A stretch of DNA of 64,000 bases from Pseudomonadota bacterium. Lineage in GTDB: Bacteria > Desulfobacterota > Desulfobulbia > Desulfobulbales > Desulfocapsaceae. Below the pieces are notes generated by a model. That model was not told the origin of the DNA. It did no database searches and was given only the letters and a program-made list of their open reading frames with translations. The stretch lies in contig JAEYNP010000101.1 in the NCBI GenBank assembly GCA_023412495.1, positions 98,500 through 162,499 on the forward strand. Reading direction: 5' to 3'. How positions within the stretch are numbered: the first letter of the stretch is position 1; each line of letters starts with the position of its first letter. This document shows, piece by piece, positions 8,537 through 16,486 of the stretch. Position numbers and translations under genes: made by a program.

Positions 8537-10071
8537 AGGGTTGTAGCGCTCTCGGCGGTATCGGTATGGGGTGAGGCGGCGATATACTGCAGCGCGCGGA
8601 TTCCGGGCATGAAGAAATACCCGCCGCCGCGCACCGTGACGAATTGCGGCAGGTGACAGGTTTTCCGGCTGGGGCCGGCGGGGTCGGGGCGGGTGAAGGT
8701 GTCGGTTGCGCCGCCATCCGCCAGAGGCTCGCGGGTCCCCACGATCGGGTCCCGCTCGTGCAGCACCCCGCCGAAGGCGCCGTTCATTGCCCAGGCGTTC
8801 TGAACGAATTCGAATTGCCGGGAGATATTGGCAACCAGCACGACAAACTGCAGGCCGCGCTCGGCCGCCGGCGCATCCGGCTTGACGGCCTCTTCCGGCG
8901 GGAGGATGGGGCCGTAACCGCGTCCGCGCCGCAGCAAACGGTGGAACCGGGAGGAGGCGATAAGGTCTTCATCCTGCCGCCTGTGGCCAAAGCCGAAGAT
9001 TCTTTTCAGGCGGCTGAAAAGGCCCGTTATTCCGGGCGGAAAGTCGCCCGTCCGCGGATTGGCCCTGCGGATATGGGCGCCGATCGGGCATCGATGCCCG
9101 GCCGGGTCGGTGTCGTAGTGGAAATGATTGGCCAGGTGGTTCGGTTCGATGCCGGGGATGCTCTCGCCGACAACAGGCACGAGCGGCGAGCCGTCGCGCT
9201 CCCTCCCCACCATGGCGGCGGCGAGCTTTTCGCGTTTTTCCGGCACGGAGCCGCACTCCTTGTCGAGAAACTGCCAGAAGCCGGGAACATCCTGGTGCAA
9301 TTGCCGGATCACCAGGTAGGAGCCGTTGCGGCCGAAATCCTTCATTAAGGGCGCGTCTTCGGCATTCGGCAGGAGAGAGACGATCTCATCGTGCGGCTCG
9401 ATCAGCGGCCTTGTCGTATACAACCCGTACTCATTGGGATAGCCGAGCACCACTTCGCCGACCGCCAGTCGGTTTGAATATCGATCGCGCTCATGTGGGT
9501 CGGTGCTTTGCTCTCGCGCCCAGTCGATGTCCGGCTGGCTGATGCCGTCGGCGAAGCCGAACGGTTCGATCAGCCCCAGATCGTTGGTCGGCAGGACCTT
9601 CAGCAGTTGAAAGGCATTGGCGAATGCCTCGTCTTCAATGGCATTCCGCAACGCCTTGATACCGTTACCCGCGGCATAGAGCATCAGCAGAACATGGGGC
9701 ACCCGCGCGGGATCGCCTCCCCATTCCCAATACTCCGGGCTGTTGACGCCCGTGTCGCCCAGGCGGCGGGAACGGCCCTCGTCGCCGGTCATGCCGGTGA
9801 TGAACTCATCGGAGAACCCTTCGATGATGGATTTCCCGACTCCGAGGGCGCGCAGCCCCTCCGCCGAAAAAGCGATATGCAGGGCGGTCGCGGGCGGCGG
9901 GGTGGTGACGACCGCGCGGCTGACCGGCGCGCCGGCAAGCCACTTTTTGGCGGCAGCCGGATCGATGACATTCAGCAGCATGAAGCAGGTATCAGTCAGT
10001 TTGCCGTGACCGAAGCGAAGCAGCGCCTGGAGGTCGTCAAATTCAAAGTCGGTTGAATCTTTCATTGCCAC
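8533..10071 (-). CDS. DyP-type heme peroxidase
   Basis: 512 residues. The DyP signature GxxDG is present as GFADGISQPD (Asp175, the proton-shuttling distal residue), with the proximal heme ligand His333 in CPIGAHIRRANPR and a following QFEFVQNAW block. DyP peroxidases use hydrogen peroxide to oxidise bulky substrates. There is no Tat signal, so it is probably cytoplasmic; the long chain, compared with ~300 residues for the short classes, suits the larger DyP class. It lies between the membrane protein gene (80-bp gap holding a family A repeat) and the catalase-like gene (4-bp overlap). A good ribosome site (AAAGGAGCGTGGCA) precedes the ATG. Confidence 0.93.
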   Translation of the reverse strand: MAMKDSTDFEFDDLQALLRFGHGKLTDTCFMLLNVIDPAAAKKWLAGAPVSRAVVTTPPPATALHIAFSAEGLRALGVGKSIIEGFSDEFITGMTGDEGRSRRLGDTGVNSPEYWEWGGDPARVPHVLLMLYAAGNGIKALRNAIEDEAFANAFQLLKVLPTNDLGLIEPFGFADGISQPDIDWAREQSTDPHERDRYSNRLAVGEVVLGYPNEYGLYTTRPLIEPHDEIVSLLPNAEDAPLMKDFGRNGSYLVIRQLHQDVPGFWQFLDKECGSVPEKREKLAAAMVGRERDGSPLVPVVGESIPGIEPNHLANHFHYDTDPAGHRCPIGAHIRRANPRTGDFPPGITGLFSRLKRIFGFGHRRQDEDLIASSRFHRLLRRGRGYGPILPPEEAVKPDAPAAERGLQFVVLVANISRQFEFVQNAWAMNGAFGGVLHERDPIVGTREPLADGGATDTFTRPDPAGPSRKTCHLPQFVTVRGGGYFFMPGIRALQYIAASPHTDTAESATTL

Positions 10072-10078
10072 GCTCCTT

Positions 10079-10140
10079 TAGTACCTTAGAAATTCTATTC
10101 TTGTTTTTTGAAAAGAATTTCGTGAAGGTACTTATTCCCC
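10079..10140. repeat. Family A repeat, short copy A1
   Basis: A 62-bp copy of the GTACCTTAGAAATTC ... TTTCGTGAAGGTAC hairpin. Only the first hairpin of the family is present. It fills most of the gap between the DyP gene and the upstream membrane protein gene, inside the presumed operon. Confidence 0.85.
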
Positions 10141-10151
10141 TTTATCTGGGG

Positions 10152-11450
10152 TCAGATCAGGCTCAGCCACTCGCGGACTTCCGCGTCGCTCGACTGGCGG
10201 ATTTCAACACCCCGGCGAATCCTGCTGTTGCGGGACAGGTCGAAGGCGGTCAGGTCCGGGTAGGCTTTATACCAGACCTCCGAAGGCAATTGATGCCGTC
10301 TCAGCGTGTACTTGTATTGCTGTTCCCGCTCCGCGCCGTCCTTGATCAACCACCGGGTGTTCGGGTACGCGACGCCGTTGCTGAAGACCAGGTTCAGGCC
10401 CCAGGCGACCTTGTTGATGAAATCGTCCATGTAACTCTCGTGGCTTCCGTCGTAATTGCTGGCGAAGTAAATCCTGCGATCGTTGTCCATGAGGACCCAG
10501 CGGGCGAAGTGGATGGTTCGTATCCGGGTGAGAAAGCCGCGGTTGTAGACATGCCTGGCCGAGTAGTCGAGGACAACGAGCAGGAACTTGAGCGTCAGCA
10601 GGCGAAAAAGTCCCGGCTTGACATCGCCGAATACATTGAACTGGTTGCTGGACTCCAGGTCCTCCCGGGCCGACAGTTCCCGCACGTGGCGGCGGTCCGG
10701 GCGGATGAAGATTTCCGGGTCCGAGCGTTCCGCCATCCGCAGACGCCAGGCAAAAAAAGGCGCGCCGATAAGTAGCAGGGGTGAGAGAAGCAGCAGGATG
10801 AGGGGGATGCCGATCATGTGCAGCAGATTACGGAGCCGCCAGCCAAGCGGTGTCCGTTCCGGCGCCGTCACGGTGAGCCGCCCTGCCTGCTTTTCCACTT
10901 CCACATGGGATAAGAGCTTCTGCCGGAGTGCGCGGCAATTTTCCCTGCCGACGCCGTCGACGATTTTCTGCAAATGGTTCGAGAGACTCTGGTGCAGGGC
11001 CTCCTCCTCGTGCACCTGCCGGACGGTTCGGCCAATCCAGTTGACATAATTGGCCTTGGGGCGGATATTGTGCTCTTTCAGCCAATCCAGCAGTCGATCT
11101 TCGGAGAAGCCTTCGCAGAAGGAAAAAATCTTTTTCAGGCCGGGGCCGGCTCGGGCCACGAGTTCCGCCAGGAATGAATCCCGGTCCCCGTCGCAGTCGC
11201 CGACAAACAGCAGGGTGGGTCGCCAATCGTAGGGCGCAAGGCCGAACACCTTGATGTCATCGGCGGTCTTGGCTTCCAGGATGACGAATCGGGCGACATG
11301 CAGGCGGTCGAACCGGCCGAAGGGCACCAGGACGTTCTCGGGGTCGACGCGGCCGCCGGTGCCGTTCATCGAGCCCAGGAGGTTCCGAAGGTTTTCCATT
11401 TGGCCGTCGCGGATGACGGCGCTTATCAGAAAAGTGGATTGCGGTGTCAT
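10152..11450 (-). CDS. Unrecognised membrane protein with an internally duplicated motif
   Basis: 432 residues; family not recognised. The same pattern appears twice: residues 49-114 (RLHVARFVIL ... DCDGDRDSFL ... GLKKIFSFCEG) and 311-361 (RTIHFARWVL ... SNYDGSHESY ... GLNLVFSNGVA). A hydrophobic segment at about 213-236, followed by Arg-rich residues, lies between the copies and probably anchors the protein. The start at 11450 is chosen because GGAGGGG lies seven bases upstream; an ATG at 11486 would overlap the preceding gene. Its place between the catalase-related and DyP genes suggests a partner role in heme-peroxide chemistry, but no function can be assigned. Confidence 0.8.
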   Translation of the reverse strand: MTPQSTFLISAVIRDGQMENLRNLLGSMNGTGGRVDPENVLVPFGRFDRLHVARFVILEAKTADDIKVFGLAPYDWRPTLLFVGDCDGDRDSFLAELVARAGPGLKKIFSFCEGFSEDRLLDWLKEHNIRPKANYVNWIGRTVRQVHEEEALHQSLSNHLQKIVDGVGRENCRALRQKLLSHVEVEKQAGRLTVTAPERTPLGWRLRNLLHMIGIPLILLLLSPLLLIGAPFFAWRLRMAERSDPEIFIRPDRRHVRELSAREDLESSNQFNVFGDVKPGLFRLLTLKFLLVVLDYSARHVYNRGFLTRIRTIHFARWVLMDNDRRIYFASNYDGSHESYMDDFINKVAWGLNLVFSNGVAYPNTRWLIKDGAEREQQYKYTLRRHQLPSEVWYKAYPDLTAFDLSRNSRIRRGVEIRQSSDAEVREWLSLI

Positions 11451-11478
11451 GGGTTCACCCCTCCATATTTGCAGGGGA

Positions 11479-11931
11479 TCATTCAAAATCCCGGGTCAGG
11501 GCGAAATCCAGCACACGTCTCTTGCCCCACCAGACCTTGCCGAGATAGACGCCCGGCTCGACCTCGCGGATTTCATCCCGGATCACCTTGGCGAGAAGCG
11601 AGGTCTTGGAATAATCGATGACGATGGTGTCCTTGTCGTCTATCCAGCTCTTGTCGCGGTAGACCTTGGCGACGATCAGCTTCAGGCTGAAGGGCGAGAC
11701 TTTATTGACCAGGACACCCGACTGCCGGTCCGCGGAAAAGAGGTCGAAGACCTTTCCCTGCCAGGCAAAGAGCCGCGAGAAAGTGGCGACGAATTTGGCG
11801 AAACCGGAGCCGGCCAGGATCGCGGTGCCCTGGGTGTCTCCGAAAGGAATCTCTCCGGCGGGGGCGTCGCGATATATTTGATCGAGCTCCTCCCGGGACT
11901 TGTCCAGCCATGATTTGACGGTGGGATGCAT
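11479..11931 (-). CDS. Conserved-looking small protein of unknown function
   Basis: 150 residues, soluble, no signal peptide. It has a predicted beta-rich pattern with IPFGDTQGTAILAGS near the start and KVIRDEIREVEPGVYLGKV near the end. The second block faintly recalls lipocalin-like or DUF4334-like small-molecule-binding barrels, but this is only an impression. It starts five bases after the secreted catalase-like gene and ends 28 bases before the membrane protein gene, so it belongs to the same transcript. Function unknown. Confidence 0.75.
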   Translation of the reverse strand: MHPTVKSWLDKSREELDQIYRDAPAGEIPFGDTQGTAILAGSGFAKFVATFSRLFAWQGKVFDLFSADRQSGVLVNKVSPFSLKLIVAKVYRDKSWIDDKDTIVIDYSKTSLLAKVIRDEIREVEPGVYLGKVWWGKRRVLDFALTRDFE

Positions 11932-11936
11932 AATCG

Positions 11937-12974
11937 TTACTCCTTGTTGCGCACCTTGGCGGCATGGGCATACACCAGTCGCCGGACCTCGTTCATCCTG
12001 CCGAGCGGCTCATGCGCCGCAAGGCTCTGCCAGGGGTTGAAACTGCTCCGCTCGCAGGCTGCCAGAGCCTCTTGCGTGTCGAACTCCTGGTTTTCGATGG
12101 TTATGGTCGCGACCGTCCGGAAAGGCGAGGCCTTTTCGTCCCAGATCACCGAGGCGTCCTCGATGGGCATGGACTCCGGGTCGGTCTGCAGCTGTACGCC
12201 GAAATGAAAACAGGCGGGTTCTTGCTTGAGATGCGCCTTGATCGCGTAGCGCAACTGGTTTTTGCCCGCATTGACCGCCTCGGTGGTCTTGTAGTTAGAG
12301 CAGGGGGAGAGTGAATATTTGACGACCTGATCCCCCGTCTCCCCCAGCCGGAAGGGGACTGTGCTAAAGTAGCGGATATCCAGCGGGCTCAGATGTTTTT
12401 TCCGGGCCATGAACCCTATCCAGAGCGATTTCAGGTGAAGGTCGAACGGATTGAGGAAGAAAAGAAGCTTTTTGTCTTCCTGCCTTGCCCGGATAAAGGC
12501 CAGGAACTCCTCGGGCGTGGCGACAAAGAGCGCTGGATAGCTGTTGAAGACGAAATCCTGCGCGCCGGGCTCGCCCCAGAGCACCGGCCCTGTGACGTTC
12601 GAGACCTTGATCGACACCCCCCGGATATCCTTCTTCGAGTCGTCCCGGTTGGTGGCGTTGGCGAACCGCAGCATGGCCGGGTATGTGGCCGGCCGGGAAA
12701 AAAAACCCTGTTTCAACTCTTTGGCAATGTCCCCATGCACCCTGAACTCGGCACTCACACAGCCAACCGTTTTCGGCTGATTGAATCGGGGAACGAGTCC
12801 ATTTTCTTTCTCGGCCATGGTAATGGCCTCGATACGCCGGTTCATCTCGGCAACCAGCTGTTCGATCGATGCCTCGCCGGCATTGCTGTATGACCCCGAC
12901 AGGGTTATTGCCGCCGCCATGAAGACGGCCGGCAGGATAGAATGCGGCGATTTGCTGCGCTTTTTGTTGTTCAT
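11937..12974 (-). CDS. Secreted catalase-related protein lacking the distal histidine
   Basis: 345 residues with a Sec-type signal peptide (KKR, then a hydrophobic AVFMAAAITLSGS stretch ending near residue 33). It is a paralogue of the catalase-like protein encoded at 7340-8536, sharing the YPAMLRFANATN, DIRGVSIKVSNV and LQTDPESMPIEDASVIWDE blocks and the proximal R-x-x-x-Y motif at Arg331-Tyr335. At the position of the distal His the sequence reads PKTVGCVSAEF, with Val70 where the paralogue has His102. It may therefore bind heme but lack normal peroxide chemistry. The start at 12974 gives the signal peptide and a GGGGACGGG site; further upstream starts would run into the neighbouring gene. 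Confidence 0.87.
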   Translation of the reverse strand: MNNKKRSKSPHSILPAVFMAAAITLSGSYSNAGEASIEQLVAEMNRRIEAITMAEKENGLVPRFNQPKTVGCVSAEFRVHGDIAKELKQGFFSRPATYPAMLRFANATNRDDSKKDIRGVSIKVSNVTGPVLWGEPGAQDFVFNSYPALFVATPEEFLAFIRARQEDKKLLFFLNPFDLHLKSLWIGFMARKKHLSPLDIRYFSTVPFRLGETGDQVVKYSLSPCSNYKTTEAVNAGKNQLRYAIKAHLKQEPACFHFGVQLQTDPESMPIEDASVIWDEKASPFRTVATITIENQEFDTQEALAACERSSFNPWQSLAAHEPLGRMNEVRRLVYAHAAKVRNKE

Positions 12975-12991
12975 TTTCCCGTCCCCGCTGA

Positions 12992-15919
12992 TCATTTGGC
13001 AAATGCGGGGTCTGATTCCGCGCCGGGCCGCGGTTTCCAGGCCAGGCTGTAGTATTCGCCCCGATCCCGCGCCCAGGGATCGAAGGCGTTCTTCACGTGC
13101 ATCAGCTCGTCCTTCAGCTCGGGGATATTCCGCATCAGGAGACGCTTGAGCGGCGAGACGGCCATGACATGGTCGTTGACCGTTTGCGGCTCGAGGCACG
13201 CCTGACTCCCATCCTCCTGCTTGGTCAGCGGATAGGGGCATTCGGACAGCGGGCCGTTGTTCATGACCCAGTTGTAGCCGAGCCTGGAATAAAACTCCGG
13301 ACGGAAACTGGAAGTGAAAAAACGATCGCTGAACAGCCGGCGCGACGCGTTGATGATGAAGATATGGAACTGCGTCTCGGAAATGGCGAAGCCGTGAGGC
13401 CGCGTGTATTCGGCCATCCAGCCGACGACATTGTCGACGTCCTCGATATTGTCGACCACCGAGCCGTCCGCATGCCCCAGGCAGTCGTTGATGAAACTGC
13501 CGTCCTCGTTGCGCTGGACTTTCGAGATGATCTTGCCGGCATCGCAGGTGTGGGTGCCGTAGACCTCGCGCAGCCGCTTGACGGTCTCCACCTGATGCTT
13601 GCGCCAGGGGTCGTCCTCGGCCAGGCGTTGATCGGTGAAATCGTCGAAGCCGGACAGGTGTTTCAGGCCGATCTGCCGGCGGAATTCATTGAACCGGGGG
13701 ATGCCGCGTTCGCGGTCGCGGATGATATCCAGCGCCACGATATCGAGTCTTTTGGTTGCCGAATCGAGGTGCGGCATGGGCAGATTCTGCAAAAACAGCG
13801 GCATGTTGCGCAGGTGCAGCAGGCCCAGGCGCTGACGCCCCATGCTGAGCGCCCAGTTGTCGATGCCGCGCTGCTGCATGTGGTGGGTGGCGCCGCCCCG
13901 GACGGTGTCGAGCACCGGGATTTTCAAGGTGATGGCATTGGGGTCCTTGTATTCCCTGAACTCAATCAGATCGGGCACCAGGGCGTGCAGACGGTAAACG
14001 GACGGGAACTCCTCCGGAAAATTGAAGGGCGAGCCGAAATGGTTGGTGCCGCCGTTGACATCCTCTTCGAGGTTGGCCAGATCCCAGCCGTCACGCTCCC
14101 ACCAGAGAATGCCTTCAGGTTTCGTGTTGCCGAGACCGAAGATACCCGCCCCGGATGCGAGAACCGAGTAAATGGAATTTGCTTTCCTGGGGTCCGATAC
14201 GCCGGAGATCCCGGTCGCCGCTTTGCCGGATAACCGGCCCAAAAAACTTTCATCCTTGCCGAACATGCGCCGCAGCACCTTCGAGACACGGTCTTCCTTC
14301 AGATTGAACAGCCCGAACCAGTTGGAGTTCATGCCGGCATAGAGCGGTTCGTTGTAGAGCAGCTGGGTGGTCCATTCTATGGTGTGGATCTTGGCGATTT
14401 CCGCGGCAACCACCAGCCTCGCCACCTGATAGAGCCGCTCGGCGTCGACATCCCCGTACGCTATGATTTTTTTCGGGTTGCCGGGGTCGCGGAGCCCCGA
14501 ATCGGCGCTGGGCATCTGCTCCTGCAACTCGCGGAATCTCTCGACAAAATAATTATGCTCGCGGGCGAAAAGGTTGTGATAAAAGCTCTGGCCGATGTTC
14601 CAGTTGTCCGGGAAAGCGGTAGCCTCCTGGCCCTGCCATTGGGGCTGCACGGGACAATTCGGGGAATATTGTTCACAGCTCGGCAACAGGGGCAGGTAGT
14701 GGTTTGTCAAGAGCAACTTTGCCCGATCCTGCGGATCCCGCTGGACACGTTTCGCCGACCGAGTGTCATGGCCGTAGATCTGCGAGGCGTCCCACCAGGC
14801 GGTGGCAAGATTCGCGGTCGTTTGCGGTGAGCGTTTCTGATAGCTTTGCCCCGCACTCTCGAAAGACTCGGCCGGCGTGACCTTTTCGTACAGCGAAGGC
14901 TCGCGGCGATCGCCTTCCCGGCACCCGAGCGTTCGCGCCTCTTCCGATGAGCAGCCGACCGCCTGCAACTGCGGGGCGTTGCGGCCCTCATCGGTATGGG
15001 AGAACCAGTCATGCGTCATGAATTGGATCCAGAATGCGGCCAGCACATTGAAGAAGGGCGCTTTCAGGTAATCGCAGTTGGCCTCGGCTGAAAAATTCGG
15101 CAGGCCCATGCCTTGATTGCATCGATCGTCCGCCGTCTGTTCGCGGGTGAACAGCCTGCGGCTGATCAGCTGGGGGTCGGGTTTCAATAGATCGATCCGG
15201 CCGCTATGCCGGTTTTTGGTCAGCTCGTTCAGCTCAAGTCTTGGAAACGTCGTCTCGAACTGCATGTTCCGCCCGAACGGCATGCCGGTCGATCCCATGA
15301 GCGGATTGATCAAATCGTTGCAGATGCCGGTCAGCGTTCGATGGGTGATCAGCGGGCCCTTGCAGACCTGTTTGCCGTCCCCACCCACGTCCAGATAGTT
15401 TTCATGGTCGGGGGGCAGGCGCATTTCATCCCAGGATTTCAGGACCGGTCCCGCCTTGCCGTCTTTGCCTTTGACATATTCCTCATAGGTGTTTTGATCG
15501 AAAAGGTTGAACTTGATCAACTCGATGCGTTGATATTCCAGGTCAAGGAGCGCCCCGTCTATCCCGCGGCCGTTCGGGAAAAGGTGCTCCCCGAGCGGGG
15601 TGATGGCTTCACGTCCCTTGTGCTTCGTGGTGGCATCGCCCGTGGCATAATAGTTCTGCCAGTCCACCCAAGGGGTGTGGCGAAATTTCACGGCCTTCTC
15701 GCCGCCGCGGCACCGGGCGGTGTCTTCCTCGACCTTGCCCAGAAAACGCAGCGAACGGTCGTCAGGCACGTCCAGCAGGCCGCGTTTCACACTGCTGATA
15801 CAGGCTTCTATCTCGCTGGGGTCGTCCGCAAAAACGACTATGGGGAACCCTATAGATAAAAATGCCGCCCACGCGAAAGCGATTATCCAAATTTTCGATG
15901 TTCGAGTGTGCCTTCTCAT
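12992..15919 (-). CDS. Secreted alpha-dioxygenase-like heme oxygenase (animal peroxidase superfamily)
   Basis: 975 residues with a Sec signal peptide ending near Ala31. The heme core matches the peroxidase-cyclooxygenase superfamily, and its local motifs resemble plant pathogen-inducible alpha-dioxygenases rather than myeloperoxidases. Seen: distal QFMTHDWFSH (His303); REHNYFVERF; AKIHTIEWTTQLL; SVYRLHALVPD with Tyr643 (radical-tyrosine position) and proximal His646; DRERGIPRFNEFR; and GFAISETQFHIF. Alpha-dioxygenases turn fatty acids into 2-hydroperoxy acids. The chain is ~300 residues longer than plant enzymes, with an N-terminal extension and inserts containing several Cys, fitting an exported protein. 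AGGAAGG precedes the ATG. It is the first gene of the minus-strand run. Substrate and product are inferred. Confidence 0.88.
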   Translation of the reverse strand: MRRHTRTSKIWIIAFAWAAFLSIGFPIVVFADDPSEIEACISSVKRGLLDVPDDRSLRFLGKVEEDTARCRGGEKAVKFRHTPWVDWQNYYATGDATTKHKGREAITPLGEHLFPNGRGIDGALLDLEYQRIELIKFNLFDQNTYEEYVKGKDGKAGPVLKSWDEMRLPPDHENYLDVGGDGKQVCKGPLITHRTLTGICNDLINPLMGSTGMPFGRNMQFETTFPRLELNELTKNRHSGRIDLLKPDPQLISRRLFTREQTADDRCNQGMGLPNFSAEANCDYLKAPFFNVLAAFWIQFMTHDWFSHTDEGRNAPQLQAVGCSSEEARTLGCREGDRREPSLYEKVTPAESFESAGQSYQKRSPQTTANLATAWWDASQIYGHDTRSAKRVQRDPQDRAKLLLTNHYLPLLPSCEQYSPNCPVQPQWQGQEATAFPDNWNIGQSFYHNLFAREHNYFVERFRELQEQMPSADSGLRDPGNPKKIIAYGDVDAERLYQVARLVVAAEIAKIHTIEWTTQLLYNEPLYAGMNSNWFGLFNLKEDRVSKVLRRMFGKDESFLGRLSGKAATGISGVSDPRKANSIYSVLASGAGIFGLGNTKPEGILWWERDGWDLANLEEDVNGGTNHFGSPFNFPEEFPSVYRLHALVPDLIEFREYKDPNAITLKIPVLDTVRGGATHHMQQRGIDNWALSMGRQRLGLLHLRNMPLFLQNLPMPHLDSATKRLDIVALDIIRDRERGIPRFNEFRRQIGLKHLSGFDDFTDQRLAEDDPWRKHQVETVKRLREVYGTHTCDAGKIISKVQRNEDGSFINDCLGHADGSVVDNIEDVDNVVGWMAEYTRPHGFAISETQFHIFIINASRRLFSDRFFTSSFRPEFYSRLGYNWVMNNGPLSECPYPLTKQEDGSQACLEPQTVNDHVMAVSPLKRLLMRNIPELKDELMHVKNAFDPWARDRGEYYSLAWKPRPGAESDPAFAK

Positions 15920-16044
15920 TTGACCTTCCTATTTATTTCCAGTTCGATCTTTAAAGCGACTCTTTCCGCCACTATCACGTGTTAACGGCCAGCCTTCATG
16001 CCTCGTCGTTTCAAAATGAAAATGGATGTGATTTAAATGAAAAA

Positions 16045-16097
16045 GGCCGGATTGCAGTAATTCAGTCATTTCGATGACTGCATTCGGCAATCCGGCC
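16045..16097 (-). terminator. Nested hairpin terminator of the Pat-like gene
   Basis: The outer arms 16045-16055 and 16087-16097 (GGCCGGATTGC / GCAATCCGGCC) pair perfectly. Inside, 16063-16080 forms CAGTCAT-TTCG-ATGACTG, a stable tetraloop hairpin. Read on the minus strand the structure is followed by TTTTTCATTT, typical of an intrinsic terminator for the gene that stops at 16487, about 390 nt upstream. It also separates that gene from the heme-enzyme operon promoter. Confidence 0.65.
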
Positions 16098-16486
16098 AAC
16101 TAGGGAAAAATATATTAAAAACGTAAATATAAACGAACCCAAGTCCCGTAGACTTTCCGTCCCCTGATCGCTCAAGGTTTGGCTTTCATTAAATGGTATA
16201 TAATTGCGTATGTTAGGTTGTCAAGATTGTACGCTTAAGCATTTTATCTTATATTTGTTAGATGTAGCTGTCAGGATTAAATCTCGAAAATGACCTGAAT
16301 ATACGCTTGAAAAGCTTGAATGTCGCGCAATGCAATGAAAAGATGCGCTGGCGTTCAAAGCGGTTGACGGCTGTTGCAGGCAGTCGTTTTTCTCGGAGAA
16401 AGAAGAAAGGGGCTGACGCCCGGACAGCATCGATGAGTATATCGGCAGGTTTTGCGGTATCGACTGGTACCAAAGAGAAATGAGAG
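16098..16486. other. Non-coding stretch downstream of the Pat-like gene
   Basis: About 390 bp, AT-richer than its surroundings, between the stop of the acetyltransferase gene and the nested hairpin. No convincing ORF or repeat is seen; probably a 3' untranslated region. Confidence 0.5.

Noticed and set aside
12992..15919. Myeloperoxidase/peroxidasin-type enzyme
   Set aside because: The distal motif has Thr where the heme-linking Asp would be, and several blocks match alpha-dioxygenases better.
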